Below, one piece after another: positions 5,776 through 6,271 of a DNA stretch of 6,271 nucleotides. The notes below the pieces were generated by a model. That model worked only from the letters and a program-made list of their open reading frames with translations, made no database searches and had not been told where the DNA came from. Origin of the DNA: CAIUPE01 sp046091665. Lineage in GTDB: Bacteria; Pseudomonadota; Alphaproteobacteria; Rhizobiales; Beijerinckiaceae. Made by a program: the position numbers and the translations under genes. The DNA lies in NCBI GenBank assembly GCA_046091665.1, contig JBJTCD010000016.1:1-6271 (forward strand), in the 5' to 3' direction. Each line of letters opens with the position of its first letter. The first letter of the stretch is position 1.

Positions 5776-5783
5776 TCCTCTTC
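5776..5783 (-). promoter_or_regulatory. Ribosome binding site of the flaG-like gene
   Basis: GAAGAGGA on the minus strand ends 10 bases before ATG 5765 and fixes the start of the flaG-like gene. Part of it lies in the tiny palindrome GAGG-A-CCTC, which could weakly compete with ribosome binding. Confidence 0.55.
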
Positions 5784-5861
5784 GAGAGTTCCGTCAATCA
5801 AACGAAAGACGGGGTTCTCGATCTCTACCTCACCACCCGAAAAGGAATCGTATCAAAAATC

Positions 5862-5886
5862 GATCAACTCTAATTAAAACTTGATC
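5862..5886 (-). terminator. Weak hairpin between the flgN-like and flaG-like genes
   Basis: On the minus strand GATCAA (5886-5881) pairs with TTGATC (5867-5862) around a 13-base loop, and GATTTTTG follows. It begins about 11 bases after the flgN-like stop. The low G-C content and long loop make it a poor terminator; it may allow partial read-through into the flaG-like gene 132 bases away. Nothing else recognisable was found in 5766-5897. Confidence 0.25.
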
Positions 5887-5897
5887 TGTTTTTCTTG

Positions 5898-6271
5898 TTA
5901 GCTCTTTTTTGAAACGAGGATCGGCATCGCTTGTGGACGTGTAGCATAACCTGTCTTTTTGCCGGACTGATTATAGACATCAAGCTTACGTGGCGCTTCG
6001 ACATCATCGACGAGACTTCGCATCAAATTTTCGGAGGCTTTGCTCAAGGTCTGTAATACTTTGAGATTGGCATTGAGTGCAGCTTCAAAACGCGCCTGCC
6101 GCACTTTCAAGCGATCAAGCCCTTCAGGTTTGAACCGCGCGAGCGCCACCGCATTGTTTTTCAATTTCAAAACATCACGGTGATAGGAATCCGTTAATTG
6201 GCTTTTTTTTTCATAAAGCGTGAAAGCATCGCGCAAACGCGCTTCGGCCAAACGATCGGTCTCTTCGCAAA
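5898..6271 (-). CDS. FlgN-like flagellar export chaperone, 5' end beyond window
   Basis: The visible 123 codons run off the right edge: the frame is open through position 6271 (residues CEETDRL precede the TTG at 6251), so that TTG is probably not the true start and the N-terminus is missing. The sequence is almost all charged alpha-helix: a heptad-like stretch (ETDRLAEARLRDAF...YEKKSQLTDSYHRDVLKL), then ARFEAALNANLKVLQTLSKASENLMRSLVDDV, then a short tail with YNQSGKKTGYATRPQAMP. This layout fits the alphaproteobacterial FlgN-like family, cytoplasmic chaperones that hold hook-filament junction proteins and deliver them to the flagellar export gate. Position directly before flaG-like and flagellin genes on the same strand supports this. 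The family is poorly conserved, so a generic flagellar coiled-coil protein is the alternative. A run of nine A's (6211-6203 on the coding strand) lies in the Glu-Lys-Lys-Ser codons. Confidence 0.7.
   Translation of the reverse strand, partial: CEETDRLAEARLRDAFTLYEKKSQLTDSYHRDVLKLKNNAVALARFKPEGLDRLKVRQARFEAALNANLKVLQTLSKASENLMRSLVDDVEAPRKLDVYNQSGKKTGYATRPQAMPILVSKKS

Noticed and set aside
5340..5873. A 177-residue plus-strand open frame antisense to the flaG-like gene
   Set aside because: It has no recognisable motif and no ribosome site, and it spans the CtrA box and the whole flaG-like gene, whose FlaG core and ribosome site are convincing on the other strand.

Overview
The window looks like chromosomal DNA from a motile alphaproteobacterium. 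Three things point that way: a long flagellin of the alphaproteobacterial type (no Cys or Trp, FlaG-like and FlgN-like genes upstream), a CtrA-type box (TTAA-N7-TTAAC) upstream of the flagellin gene, and intergenic repeats of the 'CCTCAGGATGAGG / CGCGGC' kind familiar from Hyphomicrobiales and relatives. Order or genus cannot be fixed from the sequence alone; Hyphomicrobiales or Rhodospirillales are both reasonable.

Layout. Positions 23-895 (minus) encode a choline/ethanolamine-kinase-like phosphotransferase. It is divergent from an MgtE-type magnesium transporter gene at 998-2473 (plus), with a 102-base shared upstream region between them. Next, on the plus strand, comes a GH25 lysozyme-like lipoprotein gene (2531-3367). 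The convergent gap 3368-3618 holds a 35-base-period array of a REP-like element, an inverted copy that closes a long hairpin, a short AT-rich direct repeat and a very strong minus-strand terminator.

The right half is a minus-strand flagellar block, read from right to left: a FlgN-like export chaperone (5898 to beyond the window edge, 5' end missing), a small FlaG-like protein (5397-5765) and the 502-residue flagellin (3619-5127). Chaperone, filament-associated protein and filament subunit plausibly act in one late step of flagellum assembly.

The most interesting signal is non-coding. The flagellin leader contains two perfect hairpins enclosed by a perfect 8-bp helix whose 3' strand is the flagellin Shine-Dalgarno sequence itself, forming a three-way junction that would hide the ribosome binding site. 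A full-consensus CtrA box lies further upstream. Together they suggest cell-cycle transcriptional control plus translational control of flagellin, comparable in logic to the FlbT-controlled flagellin leaders of Caulobacter. The protein-coding content is otherwise conventional; I see no new enzyme system, CRISPR array, tRNA, rRNA or transposase.
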